Program-made: the position numbers and the translations under genes | The notes under the pieces: model-generated | Seen by the model: the letters and a program-made list of their open reading frames with translations, nothing else | Database searches by the model: none | What the model was told of the DNA's origin: nothing | Shown: piece by piece, positions 8,878 through 17,292 of the stretch | Position numbering within the stretch: the first letter of the stretch is position 1 | How the letters are laid out: each line of letters starts with the position of its first letter | NCBI RefSeq assembly: GCF_003182355.1 | Contig: NZ_QGTW01000019.1 | Span: 1-64,000 of the forward strand | Length of the DNA: 64,000 nt | Source: Cytobacillus oceanisediminis | GTDB taxonomy: Bacteria; Bacillota; Bacilli; Bacillales; Cytobacillaceae | Reading direction: 5' to 3'

Positions 8878-8908
8878 GTAAAAAAAAGGGCCGGATACCG
8901 GTGCGCAA
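8878..8908 (-). terminator. Possible weak terminator after pheB
   Basis: On the minus strand ACCGGTATCCGG can fold into a short CCGG/CCGG stem directly before a run of seven T, starting just after the pheB stop. The stem is only four strong pairs, so this is tentative. Confidence 0.35.
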
Positions 8909-8912
8909 TTCC

Positions 8913-9368
8913 CTACGCACCTGTTCCCAGCACCTCTACTTTTTCTACAAATTCCAATTTTCGGAGCCTGGTTAAAAGCTCATCAATGTCTATCCCCATG
9001 TCAGTTACATTCAAGGATAAAGTGACATTTGCCCTCCCTTGAAGGGGAATAGTCTGGTGAATCGTGAGGACATTGCATCCTGAGGATGCCACTACTCCCA
9101 GCAAATGGGAAAGTGTCCCCGACCGGTCTTCCAAATGAAAAAATAATGTTATAAGCCGTTCTTTTACAACGGTATGAAAAGGAAATACAGTGTCTCTGTA
9201 TTTATAAAAAGCACTCCGGCTCAAATCAACTTTCTGGACGGCGTCCCAAACTGACTCAGCCTTTCCCCTTTCGATCATTTCCTTCGCATCCAATGTTTTT
9301 TTCATTGCTTCAGGCAAAACATCTTCGCGAACCAAATAAAATTTTTTATCGAATCTATCTTTTCTCAT
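8913..9368 (-). CDS. pheB: ACT-domain protein PheB
   Basis: 151 residues, starting at ATG 9368 after GGGGTGGAG. The C-terminal half (about 70-148) is an ACT amino-acid-binding domain (ITLFFHLEDRSGTLSHLLGVV). The N-terminal part has a helix-turn-helix look (VQKVDLSRSAFYKYRDTVFPF), typical of this family. B. subtilis pheB is annotated chorismate-mutase-like, but the enzymatic role is not established and no catalytic signature is visible. It sits 25 bp after obg in the obg-pheB-pheA order conserved in bacilli. Confidence 0.9.
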   Translation of the reverse strand: MRKDRFDKKFYLVREDVLPEAMKKTLDAKEMIERGKAESVWDAVQKVDLSRSAFYKYRDTVFPFHTVVKERLITLFFHLEDRSGTLSHLLGVVASSGCNVLTIHQTIPLQGRANVTLSLNVTDMGIDIDELLTRLRKLEFVEKVEVLGTGA

Positions 9369-9393
9369 TTCTCCACCCCGTCAATCGAGAAGG

Positions 9394-10689
9394 TTAGTCA
9401 ATAAACTCGAATTCGTAATCAAGAAGCTTGACGGTGTCGCCGTCTTTTGCTCCTTTTTCGCGAAGAGCATCATCTACACCCATACCGCGCAGCTGCCTTG
9501 CAAATCTGCGGACGGATTCGTCTCTCGAGAAATCCGTCATCTTAAAGAGCTTCTCAATTGCATCTCCAGATACAACAAACACTCCAGCCGGATCCCTTGT
9601 AATAACAAACTCTGTTTGATCGGCTTCATGTTTGTAAAGAACGCGATGAACTCCCGTTTCTTCTCCCTCTTCTTCATGTGTAAGAGGAAATTCAGGTGTT
9701 TCTTCGATTTTATCAGCGATTGCAAATAATAAGTCCCTTAGCCCCTGGCGTGTAACAGCCGAAATAGGGAAGATTGGGTAATCCTCTTCCAGTCGCTCTT
9801 TAAATTTCTCAAGGTTTTCTTCTGATTCCGGCATATCCATTTTATTAGCAACAATAATTTGCGGTCTTTCTGTTAATCGCAGGTTGTACTCTTTCAACTC
9901 GTTATTAATGGTTAAATAATCTTCATAAGGATCTTTACCTTCTACTGCTGCCATATCAATAACGTGAACAATGACCCTTGTCCTCTCGATATGCCTTAAA
10001 AATTGATGGCCAAGACCTACTCCTGAATGGGCGCCTTCGATTAACCCCGGCAAATCTGCCATAACAAAGCTACGTCCATCTTCTGTTTCAACCACGCCCA
10101 AATTAGGTGCAATGGTTGTAAAATGATACTCGGCAATTTTCGGCCTTGCAGAGGATACAACAGATAAAAGCGTGGATTTTCCTACACTTGGAAAACCGAC
10201 CAAACCTACATCTGCAAGAAGCTTTAGTTCAAGAACTACATCCCTTTCCTGGCCAGGCTCACCATGCTCTGACAATTCTGGTGCTGGGTTCGCAGGTGTT
10301 GCAAATCGGGTGTTTCCTCTCCCGCCCCGTCCACCTTTGGCAATAACAGCTCTTTGGCCATGCTCTGTTAAGTCTGCTATTACTTCGCCAGTTTCTGCAT
10401 CCGTTACAACTGTGCCAGGAGGGACTTTTACAATCATATCTTTTGAATTTCTGCCATGCATGTTCTTGGACATTCCATGTTCACCGCGAGGCGCTTTAAA
10501 ATGGCGCTGATAACGGAAATCCATTAACGTACGCAAACCCTCATTTACTTCAAAAACAACATCGGCGCCTTTACCGCCATCACCCCCGGCAGGGCCGCCA
10601 TTCGGCACATATTTTTCACGGCGGAAAGCAACCATTCCGTTCCCCCCGTCGCCGCCTTTTACATAAACTTTGACTTGATCGACAAACAT
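9394..10689 (-). CDS. obg: Obg GTPase
   Basis: An essential ribosome-associated GTPase linked in B. subtilis to ribosome assembly, the stress response and sporulation. The Gly-rich Obg fold occupies residues 1-157 (VYVKGGDGGNGMVAFRREK). The G domain carries GFPSVGKST (G1), DLPGLIEGAH (G3) and NKMD (G4). The C-terminal OCT domain covers about 350-431. The 431-residue length is close to the usual 428. GGGAGG precedes the ATG. It lies immediately downstream of spo0B, the standard pairing. Confidence 0.97.
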   Translation of the reverse strand: MFVDQVKVYVKGGDGGNGMVAFRREKYVPNGGPAGGDGGKGADVVFEVNEGLRTLMDFRYQRHFKAPRGEHGMSKNMHGRNSKDMIVKVPPGTVVTDAETGEVIADLTEHGQRAVIAKGGRGGRGNTRFATPANPAPELSEHGEPGQERDVVLELKLLADVGLVGFPSVGKSTLLSVVSSARPKIAEYHFTTIAPNLGVVETEDGRSFVMADLPGLIEGAHSGVGLGHQFLRHIERTRVIVHVIDMAAVEGKDPYEDYLTINNELKEYNLRLTERPQIIVANKMDMPESEENLEKFKERLEEDYPIFPISAVTRQGLRDLLFAIADKIEETPEFPLTHEEEGEETGVHRVLYKHEADQTEFVITRDPAGVFVVSGDAIEKLFKMTDFSRDESVRRFARQLRGMGVDDALREKGAKDGDTVKLLDYEFEFID

Positions 10690-10833
10690 TTTTTATTCCT
10701 CCCGTCTGCAGTATGTCCCGTTTGTCTGGCATTCAGCCAAACAGCCGGTACTGACTGGATCCACTCCTACTTTGAAGGATTACCCCCAAACCTGCAGAGT
10801 TTCACTTTATAGTATTACTTTTTACGACGGAAA

Positions 10834-11385
10834 TCACTCTCTGCCATTTGCAGCAAATGGCACAAAAAGCTCCAGCGCTAGCTCCTGTTCAGCTAATTCC
10901 TGAACAGCTACAGTTATGTCAGTGTATTCCTTCTTTAAAAATTGTTCCAAACTGTCCATATCTGTTATTATTCCGCTAAAATCAAAAAAGAAACGAGCAC
11001 CTTCTTTTTCATGACCGATTGAAACGGATAAATGATTTTCATGGTAAGGCTTTACTGATGAATTAAGACAGTCAAAAAAAGAGCCTGTCCACTCAGAAAG
11101 AATGCAATCATTCAATCGTCCTGCTATTGCATCATCCAGGACTTCATATTCAAGCTGGAAGGAATGATTCTCCCAGTTATATGTGAAAAGAAGTGAAGCA
11201 AATTGTGGAAGGTTTAAATTCGACAGTTTTGCTTCCTGCTGTGCTTCCACCACAATTTCATCTATAATTTCCTTTGCCCTGTCAACCTTGTTAAGGGAAA
11301 GATTACCTTTAATTAATTGTATTTTATTTAGCCAGTCATGCCGGGCATGACGCAGTACCTCAATCATATTCCAGTCTTTTTCCAT
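10834..11385 (-). CDS. spo0B: Sporulation phosphotransferase Spo0B
   Basis: Spo0B passes phosphate from Spo0F to Spo0A in the sporulation phosphorelay. The phosphorylated histidine is in RHARHDWLNKIQLIKG (His16 of the second HD), within the four-helix-bundle dimerisation segment (about 8-65). A degenerate histidine-kinase-like C-terminal domain with no ATP-binding motifs follows. 183 residues is close to the B. subtilis protein. GGAGTGC lies upstream of the ATG. The gene is flanked by rpmA upstream, across a 508-bp gap with a repeat, and obg downstream. Confidence 0.92.
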   Translation of the reverse strand: MEKDWNMIEVLRHARHDWLNKIQLIKGNLSLNKVDRAKEIIDEIVVEAQQEAKLSNLNLPQFASLLFTYNWENHSFQLEYEVLDDAIAGRLNDCILSEWTGSFFDCLNSSVKPYHENHLSVSIGHEKEGARFFFDFSGIITDMDSLEQFLKKEYTDITVAVQELAEQELALELFVPFAANGRE

Positions 11386-11570
11386 ATATGCACTCCTGTA
11401 TGGTTATTAAGGTGTCAGAAGACTGCTGCTTGCTGTAAGTATATCAAAAAACTAAATGGCAGTAAGCAATTTTATACTAAATAAGAAAATATTGCTTTAT
11501 GTATAAGAAGGGTACACGGACTCTAAAATAGTTTGCTCCCTTCTAAAAAGCTATAAATTACTTAATTAAA

Positions 11571-11812
11571 AGCTCTGTTAGTCTTACCTGTTGATTTCCT
11601 CTCCAGGTCAGCGAACGGCGGACGGTCAGGGAGCCTCCTCGTCTCTCTGCACCTGCGGGTCTCACTTTGACTCGCTTCTTCCCGCAGGACATTGAATAAG
11701 CACCCTTAAATAATAACGCACGAGGGAAATGCGACTTTACATTTCCGGCGATCTCCCACCTCCCGCTCCAATCAACAGGGTGCTAAAATCAATAATGAGC
11801 CTTTACACAGCT
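11571..11812 (+). repeat. Intergenic repeat family 1, copy C (rpmA-spo0B)
   Basis: Left end AGCTCTGTTAGTCTTACCTG, right end CCTTTACACAGCT. Internally CACCTGCGGG and CCCGCAGGAC can pair. It fills about half of the 508-bp gap between the rpmA terminator and spo0B. The remaining 185 bp before spo0B presumably holds the spo0B promoter, which I could not place. Confidence 0.85.
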
Positions 11813-11848
11813 TATAAAGCAGAAGTGCATAGTTGATCCTTTTTAACC

Positions 11849-11884
11849 AAAAAGAAAACCCTAACCTTGTGGGCTAGGGTTTTC
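11849..11884 (-). terminator. Terminator after rpmA
   Basis: GAAAACCCTA and TAGGGTTTTC form a 10-bp stem with an 11-base loop, followed on the minus strand by TTTTTGG. It ends the rplU-prp-rpmA transcript. Confidence 0.9.
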
Positions 11885-11893
11885 TCGAAAGGC

Positions 11894-12187
11894 TTACGCC
11901 TCTTGAGCTGCAGGATATACGCTCACTTGCTTACGGTCACGTCCTAGACGCTCGAACTTAACAACACCGTCTACTTTCGCAAATAGTGTGTCGTCGCCGC
12001 CTTTACCCACGTTTACACCTGGGTAGATCTTAGTACCGCGCTGACGGTATAGGATAGAGCCGCCAGTTACGAATTGTCCGTCTGCACGCTTAGCGCCAAG
12101 ACGCTTAGCGATTGAATCACGGCCGTTCTTTGTAGAACCTACTCCCTTTTTAGAAGCGAACAACTGAAGATCTAATTTTAATAGCAT
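11894..12187 (-). CDS. rpmA: 50S ribosomal protein L27 with cleavable N-terminus
   Basis: 97 residues. L27 reaches into the peptidyl-transferase centre. The N-terminus MLLKLDLQLFASKKGVG includes the Firmicute-type extension cut after Phe by the protease Prp, leaving ASKKG as the mature start. The prp gene is directly upstream with no intervening base, so substrate and processing protease are co-expressed. The rest (GRDSIAKRLGAKRADGQFV) is typical L27. Confidence 0.97.
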   Translation of the reverse strand: MLLKLDLQLFASKKGVGSTKNGRDSIAKRLGAKRADGQFVTGGSILYRQRGTKIYPGVNVGKGGDDTLFAKVDGVVKFERLGRDRKQVSVYPAAQEA

Positions 12188-12529
12188 TTATTCCACCTCC
12201 TGCTTTTTGAAGGTAATGTTTATATACTTTCCGTAGTCTTCTTCAATCGTCTGCAATGATATGACCATGCCTTCAAGAAGAAGTTGGACTTTCTCATTTA
12301 CATCCTCCGGCAGATCCGGCAGAACACAGCGGAGAAAGCCATCTTCCCCATGGCCAATCTCTGGCGTCACACCGGTTAAGGCGTGCACGGCATTGATTGC
12401 GCCAATGGAGACAGCAGATACGCCTGCACAGACGATATCTTTTCCTCTATTTGCAAAGAATGCATGGCCGCTAATTTCAAACGAATGAATATTTCCGGAA
12501 CTTTTACGATTAATCGTAATTTTAATCAT
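12188..12529 (-). CDS. prp: Ribosomal-processing cysteine protease Prp
   Basis: 113 residues, formerly YsxB. It removes the N-terminal extension of L27. The catalytic His (SGHAFFANRG, residue 22) and Cys (DIVCAGVSAVS, residue 34) are present with the usual spacing. Its place between rplU and rpmA is the conserved one. Confidence 0.95.
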   Translation of the reverse strand: MIKITINRKSSGNIHSFEISGHAFFANRGKDIVCAGVSAVSIGAINAVHALTGVTPEIGHGEDGFLRCVLPDLPEDVNEKVQLLLEGMVISLQTIEEDYGKYINITFKKQEVE

Positions 12530-12543
12530 CTAATATCGCCTTA

Positions 12544-12852
12544 TTAAGCGTTGATTTTTTCAATCACTACTTTAGTGTATGGCTGACGATGACCTTGCTT
12601 CTTGCGATAGTTTTTCTTCGCTTTGTACTTGAAAACAGTGATTTTCTTTTGACGGCCTTGTTTTTCAACTTTAGCTGTAACAGTAGCACCATCAACTACA
12701 GGGCTTCCTACTTTTACACTATCTCCGCCAACGAAAAGAACCTTTTCAAAAGTAACTGTTTCGCCTGCTTCTGCGTTAAGCTTTTCGATGTAGATAGCTT
12801 GACCTTCTTCTACACGTAATTGCTTTCCGCCAGTTTCAATAATCGCGTACAT
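12544..12852 (-). CDS. rplU: 50S ribosomal protein L21
   Basis: 102 residues from ATG 12852 (MYAIIETGGKQLRVEEG), the family length. GAGGAGGTG lies six bases before this ATG, so I prefer it to the upstream in-frame codon at 12861. The C-terminus KAKKNYRKKQGHRQPYTKV is the rRNA-binding L21 signature. It is the first gene of the rplU-prp-rpmA operon, preceded by a structured leader. Confidence 0.97.
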   Translation of the reverse strand: MYAIIETGGKQLRVEEGQAIYIEKLNAEAGETVTFEKVLFVGGDSVKVGSPVVDGATVTAKVEKQGRQKKITVFKYKAKKNYRKKQGHRQPYTKVVIEKINA

Positions 12853-13007
12853 GAACTGCACCTCCTCTTAGACTAAGACTCGCCATCCCAGGCGCCGACA
12901 AGAAAAGCGGAGAGTGCCTGTTTATCGGCACTCGCAGCCAGACATAACTGCGCGGACTTAACAACCTGTTCTGAGCGGTTGTAGCACGGGTGCGCTACAA
13001 ACATAAC
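12853..13007 (-). ncRNA. L21 leader (autoregulatory 5' UTR)
   Basis: About 150 transcribed bases precede rplU and contain several stems, among them GTAGCGCACCCGTGCTAC and TTATCGGCACTC-type pairings. Position and size match the Firmicute ribosomal L21 leader family known upstream of rplU. Binding by L21 is assumed from that family. I assigned it by position and foldability, not by a covariance search. Confidence 0.7.
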
Positions 13008-13013
13008 ATGAAA

Positions 13014-13043
13014 ATCCTATCATATAATGAATAATCATGTCAA
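13014..13043 (-). promoter_or_regulatory. rplU promoter
   Basis: TTGACA (13043-13038) and TAGGAT (13019-13014) on the minus strand are separated by 18 bases, placing the transcript start near 13007 at the edge of the L21 leader. Confidence 0.75.
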
Positions 13044-13159
13044 TAAGAATTATATGATTCTTCCGAAAGGCATCCAATTAAATATTTTACTGGCATGCCT
13101 TATCTATTATATAGCTTTTGGCCTTCCTGGGAAAGTGGCAAATAATGCTCATGCTTCCC

Positions 13160-13204
13160 AAAACAAAAGCAGGCCGGGATTATTTTTCCCTCGCCTGCTT
13201 TTTC
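13160..13204 (-). terminator. Terminator overlapping the rng stop codon
   Basis: AAAGCAGGC and GCCTGCTTT pair, with an inner GAGGGA/TCCC helix, and lead into TTTTGTTTT on the minus strand. The rng stop (13182-13180) lies in the loop region, so the 5' arm is coding sequence. Confidence 0.8.
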
Positions 13205-14661
13205 TTTAATTCTTCCGCATTGCCAAATTGCCTTATTTCATAAAATGGCTTACAAGTCTCCTTGATGGAAAAGATCACTTTCAAGCCGATACTGCCTTCT
13301 ATTCTTTTTTTATGGATTCCATTCTCACCGGAAAAGACCACTGCTACCTCCGGTGTGGTTTCAACCAAAACGGCTTCATGGTACTGGCCCCGATGCTCCC
13401 ATAATTCCCTTTCAAGTCTGAATGCAATCGTTTCACTACTCAAAACCCTTCCGGTACCTTCACATACTGTACACCTTTCGGTAAGTGACTCAGAAATCGC
13501 CGGCTTCGTTTTCTTTCTGGTCAGCTGAAGGATTCCAAGCGGGGTAAATCCCACCAAATTAGTCCGCCTATCATCTTCCTTCAGGGCAGCTTCCATTTTG
13601 GCGAGAATATGCTTTCGGTCAGACTCTTCTTTCATATCGATAAAATCAATTAAAATCATGCCGCCAATATCCCTAAGCCGGATTTGCCTTGCAGCTTCTT
13701 CAGCTGCCCATTCATTCGTCTTCAAAACGGTATCACTACGATCCTGTTTACCGGTAAATTTTCCAGTATTCACATCTATAACCGTTAAGGCCTCTGCTTC
13801 GTCAAAAATCAGGTAAGCCCCATTTTCAAGCCAAACAATACGCTTTAGCGCTTTGTCAATCTCAGCTTCTATTTTATAGGCAGCAAAAATATTTTCCCTG
13901 CCGGTATGCAGGTGAATAGGGAGACTGCTGGATTGCTGGAGCAAATTTTTCAGGTTTAAATCGTCTAAAACTACTTCTCCTTCTTTCAGGTCCTTTATTT
14001 CTTCGAAAATTTCCTCAATAAAGGAATCCACTTCAAATACTTTTCCTGGCTTTTTTAGAGCTTCAGCTGTCCTTAAGATATCCCTGTACTCCATCCTAAG
14101 CTTTTCAAGCTCTTCAATCAGTTCAGCTTCCTGTTTCTTTTGAGAGGAGGTCCTGAAAATCAGCCCTTCGTTCTCTTCTTTAAGACGATAGCCAAACTGG
14201 CGCCATTTTTCTCTAGCAGCACTATCCTCAATCTTTTTTGAAACGGCTACATAACGGCCATTGGGCATATAAATGAGAGAATCGCCGGAAAACTCAATCA
14301 GCCCCGACAATCTCGGGCCTTTCGTTCCTGTCGCATCCTTCTCAATCTGCACAAGAAGCTTTTCCCCCTGATGCACATAGGAAGAAATACTCTTTTTATC
14401 CTTAACAAGCTTTTCTTCGTTAGATTGAATGTAGGAAGCCAATTTATCGCGATGAAGAAAGCCGCTTTCCTCTTCACCAATTTCTACAAAGGCAGCATTC
14501 AGCCCAGGCATGACCTTGGAAACCGTTCCCATATAAATATTTCCAACCGATGACCTTTGCTTCGGCTGATCAATAAAAAGCTTCTCGACCCTGTTATTTT
14601 TTAAGCGTGCAAATCTCCGTTCTCTTGCTACATAATTAACAACTAGCTTATCCAAATACAT
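13180..14661 (-). CDS. rng: Ribonuclease E/G family endoribonuclease
   Basis: 493 residues, the short RNase G type lacking the RNase E scaffold region. An N-terminal S1-like domain (residues 38-120, GNIYMGTVSKVMPGLNAAFV) is followed by the RNase E/G catalytic core. Metal-binding acidic residues lie in EALTVIDVNTGKF and ILIDFIDMK, and the zinc-link cysteines in RCTVCEGTGRV. B. subtilis 168 lacks RNase E at this site, but many other bacilli carry rng between rplU and spoIVFB. It has its own terminator and lies 52 bp after spoIVFB. Confidence 0.93.
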   Translation of the reverse strand: MYLDKLVVNYVARERRFARLKNNRVEKLFIDQPKQRSSVGNIYMGTVSKVMPGLNAAFVEIGEEESGFLHRDKLASYIQSNEEKLVKDKKSISSYVHQGEKLLVQIEKDATGTKGPRLSGLIEFSGDSLIYMPNGRYVAVSKKIEDSAAREKWRQFGYRLKEENEGLIFRTSSQKKQEAELIEELEKLRMEYRDILRTAEALKKPGKVFEVDSFIEEIFEEIKDLKEGEVVLDDLNLKNLLQQSSSLPIHLHTGRENIFAAYKIEAEIDKALKRIVWLENGAYLIFDEAEALTVIDVNTGKFTGKQDRSDTVLKTNEWAAEEAARQIRLRDIGGMILIDFIDMKEESDRKHILAKMEAALKEDDRRTNLVGFTPLGILQLTRKKTKPAISESLTERCTVCEGTGRVLSSETIAFRLERELWEHRGQYHEAVLVETTPEVAVVFSGENGIHKKRIEGSIGLKVIFSIKETCKPFYEIRQFGNAEELKKKQAREK

Positions 14662-14713
14662 TTCCTCACTTTAACGCAGTAATCAAGCTGTGTCATCTTT
14701 AAAAAGCCTGCTC

Positions 14714-15580
14714 TTAATAAACATACAGCAAATCACCTATTTTCGCTGTTAGTACTTTTTCTGCAAAATAGGCATGCAACAGCTCATTTTCATCTAAAGC
14801 ACCTTTTTCTTTCCCGTCTTTTTCAATTATGATTGGATGCTTGCATCCACGCTGGAATCTTTCAAGAACGTGAATAACCAATTCTTCTTCTTTAACAACA
14901 AGGGGCTTTAACGTCCTAAAATCGCTGTTCTTGCCGTAATATCGCTCAAGGAGAAAGCGGATAAAGACAAATCGGCTTTGCTTCCATTCATGATATAGCG
15001 AAAAAAGCAAAAAAGCGAGGACAACCCATATATTCAGGTTAACAGGAGAGGTCAGCAAAGTAAAAATAATGAACCCCACAATGCCAGCTGCTGATATCAG
15101 CAATGTTTTTCGGTGAGCATCCGGAAAAGCCCGGTAAAGTGACATCCATAAAAAAATCAGCTTTCCGCCATCCAAAGGCCAGACAGGAAGCAGATTAAAT
15201 ATCAAAATCATTAAATTAAATTGTATAAATAGCTGAAAGATTTCTTCTGGCATCCAAGAAAGGTGGTAAAAAAGCAAGGCTGCTCCCATCATCCAAATAT
15301 GCTGAATCGGTCCGGAAATAATCACAATAATTTCTTCCTTAAGCGGCCGATTTCCGTGCTCATCCATTTCCGCTACCCCTCCAAAGGGCAAAAGGGCTAT
15401 CCTTTTGATTCTCCAGGAAAAAAGGGCCGCTGCCGCCGCATGACCCATCTCATGCACGAAAATAATCAGGAGCAACAGACATAGTTCAATAAAATGGGCA
15501 GTAGCCACTGCCAGCCCAATAATCGCCCATAACAAAGGATGGATATGAATATGCTTTATCAATTCTGCCATTTTATTCAA
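14714..15580 (-). CDS. spoIVFB: SpoIVFB, intramembrane protease for pro-sigma-K
   Basis: An M50 metalloprotease in the mother-cell membrane around the forespore that releases sigma-K from its pro-form. Zinc ligands are in FVHEMGHAAA (residues 42-51) and in NLLPVWPLDGGK (about 133-144). Six hydrophobic segments precede a C-terminal CBS-like domain (about 220-288). The TTG start at 15580 has AGGTGA six bases upstream; an ATG at 15571 is too far away. It overlaps the end of spoIVFA by 8 bp. Confidence 0.94.
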   Translation of the reverse strand: MNKMAELIKHIHIHPLLWAIIGLAVATAHFIELCLLLLIIFVHEMGHAAAAALFSWRIKRIALLPFGGVAEMDEHGNRPLKEEIIVIISGPIQHIWMMGAALLFYHLSWMPEEIFQLFIQFNLMILIFNLLPVWPLDGGKLIFLWMSLYRAFPDAHRKTLLISAAGIVGFIIFTLLTSPVNLNIWVVLAFLLFSLYHEWKQSRFVFIRFLLERYYGKNSDFRTLKPLVVKEEELVIHVLERFQRGCKHPIIIEKDGKEKGALDENELLHAYFAEKVLTAKIGDLLYVY

Positions 15581-16349
15581 ATGGTATCACCTGAATTGGA
15601 TCTATAAAGTCATCACCTTTTTTAATAGCGAAATAAAAAGAGCCTTTTTCACCATCATCAGTATCACCCGCAGTGCCTAATCCTGTACCTTTTTCAATAT
15701 ATTGATATAGATTTACATTAATATCTGCTAAATTGCCATACCAGGACTCGCTTTTATCGCCATGTTGAATGATAACTGTGTTTCCGAAACCATCTTTTTT
15801 CCCGGCAAACCGCACAAGACCCTCGCTCATGGCTTCAACAGAAGCTTCCTTCCCGGTTTCAATCGTAATCCTTTGGCCGTTATCATTAAAGTCTTCAAGA
15901 ATTTTAGCAGAAGCAGGGAGTGCATAATCACTGTTTTTTGATGGGCTTTGGGTTTCTTGTTTTCCGTCTGAAAATGGAAGGAGCGCCAGCGGCTTTCCAA
16001 ACTGCTCTTCATACCAGCCTGAAACAGCTGCGAATTGAAAATCCTTTTCCATGGAAGCTTTCACAAAATCCCTTGCAGGGGCAAGAGTTACGGCTTCATT
16101 TTTAAAAAGAATCGCTGCAAGTAAAAATAAACAGGCTGAAGCTAGCAGTTTAAACAGAAATAATTCTTTTCGAAATAAAGGGTGGTCCCCTTCCCCAACT
16201 TTGCTGTCATAAGAAGGCAGCTTATTAAATCCGTAACGTTCCTCATCCTCTGTCCAAAGAATATTTGAATCTACCTTCTTAGTCACCCTGTCTTTTTCTT
16301 TTTTCCTCCGTGCAATTCTTTTGCGTATTTCATCCGCTCTTGAATTCAT
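15573..16349 (-). CDS. spoIVFA: SpoIVFA, regulator of SpoIVFB
   Basis: 258 residues. It holds SpoIVFB inactive until cleaved by forespore proteases. A Lys/Arg-rich cytoplasmic N-terminus is followed by one membrane segment (about 68-88, FKLLASACLFLLAAILF) and an external LytM/M23-like C-terminal domain (VIIQHGDKSESWYGNL). The full zinc site of active M23 peptidases is not evident, as expected for this family. A 14-bp inverted repeat lies 26 bases upstream. Confidence 0.92.
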   Translation of the reverse strand: MNSRADEIRKRIARRKKEKDRVTKKVDSNILWTEDEERYGFNKLPSYDSKVGEGDHPLFRKELFLFKLLASACLFLLAAILFKNEAVTLAPARDFVKASMEKDFQFAAVSGWYEEQFGKPLALLPFSDGKQETQSPSKNSDYALPASAKILEDFNDNGQRITIETGKEASVEAMSEGLVRFAGKKDGFGNTVIIQHGDKSESWYGNLADINVNLYQYIEKGTGLGTAGDTDDGEKGSFYFAIKKGDDFIDPIQVIPFE

Positions 16350-16374
16350 GAGATCCCCACCATTTCCTTAATAG

Positions 16375-16411
16375 CTCTATTTGTACAAGTTTATGAGTTG
16401 TCCAAATAGAG
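16375..16411. repeat. 14-bp inverted repeat upstream of spoIVFA
   Basis: CTCTATTTGTACAA (16375-16388) and TTGTCCAAATAGAG (16398-16411) pair at 13 of 14 positions around a 9-base loop. On the minus strand no T-run follows, so it is not a terminator. It lies in the leader or promoter of spoIVFA. A CATACTCT sequence at 16418-16411 resembles a sigma-E -10 box and overlaps its edge. Confidence 0.6.
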
Positions 16412-16435
16412 TATGACTCATGGAAGGAATAGATT

Positions 16436-16467
16436 TGAAAAAAATAAACCGGGGAATTTCCCCGGTT
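16436..16467 (-). terminator. Terminator after minD
   Basis: AACCGGGG, loop AATTT, CCCCGGTT, then TATTTTTTTC on the minus strand. It separates minCD from spoIVFA. Confidence 0.92.
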
Positions 16468-16487
16468 GTTTGACTGCTGATATCTGC

Positions 16488-17291
16488 TTATTTTACACCA
16501 AAAAACCTCTTAATTTTGGAAAAGACGCCCTGGTTCTCTTCTTCAAGAGGCTGAAGCGGCACCGATTCGCCAAGAATGCGGCGGGCAATATTTCGGTATG
16601 CTACAGATGCTTTGCTGTTAGGGTTTAAAGCAATGGGCTCGCCATGGTTCGAAGCCTTGATCACTTCATCATCATCTGCCACAATACCGATTAAATCAAT
16701 CGATAGATGGGCTGTAATCTCATCCACATCCAGCATGTCTCCATTTTTCATCATATGGCTCCGTATTCTATTAATAATCAGCTTTGGAGCCTCTACATTT
16801 TCTTCTTTTTCAAGCAAACCGATAATCCGATCTGCATCACGCACAGCCGAAACTTCCGGAGTCGTAACAACAATTGCTTTATCCGCTCCGGCAACCGCAT
16901 TTTTATAACCCTGCTCAATCCCAGCAGGGCAATCGATTACGATATAATCATAATCCTGCTTCAACTCATCAACCAACTTCTTCATCTGCTCAGGATTTAC
17001 GGCTGATTTATCACTTGTTTGAGCAGCTGGCAGCAAATACAGCAAGTCATCAAACCGCTTATCTTTGACAAGTGCCTGATGAATTTTGCATCGGCCTTCA
17101 ACCACATCAACAAGATCATAAATGATGCGGTTCTCAAGCCCCATAACAACATCAAGGTTACGAAGGCCAATGTCTGTATCCACCAGGCAAACCCTTTTTC
17201 CCTGAAGGGCAAGAGCCGTACCTACATTTGCGGAAGTAGTCGTTTTTCCGACACCGCCTTTACCGGACGTAATGACAATCGCTTCTCCCAT
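16488..17291 (-). CDS. minD: Septum site-determining ATPase MinD
   Basis: 267 residues. A ParA/MinD-type P-loop ATPase that recruits MinC to the membrane and limits division to midcell. The deviant Walker A motif GKGGVGKTTTSANVG is at residues 10-24. The C-terminal amphipathic membrane-targeting helix GVFSKIKRFFGVK is intact. It lies 1 bp after minC. Confidence 0.97.
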   Translation of the reverse strand: MGEAIVITSGKGGVGKTTTSANVGTALALQGKRVCLVDTDIGLRNLDVVMGLENRIIYDLVDVVEGRCKIHQALVKDKRFDDLLYLLPAAQTSDKSAVNPEQMKKLVDELKQDYDYIVIDCPAGIEQGYKNAVAGADKAIVVTTPEVSAVRDADRIIGLLEKEENVEAPKLIINRIRSHMMKNGDMLDVDEITAHLSIDLIGIVADDDEVIKASNHGEPIALNPNSKASVAYRNIARRILGESVPLQPLEEENQGVFSKIKRFFGVK

Positions 17292-17292
17292 C

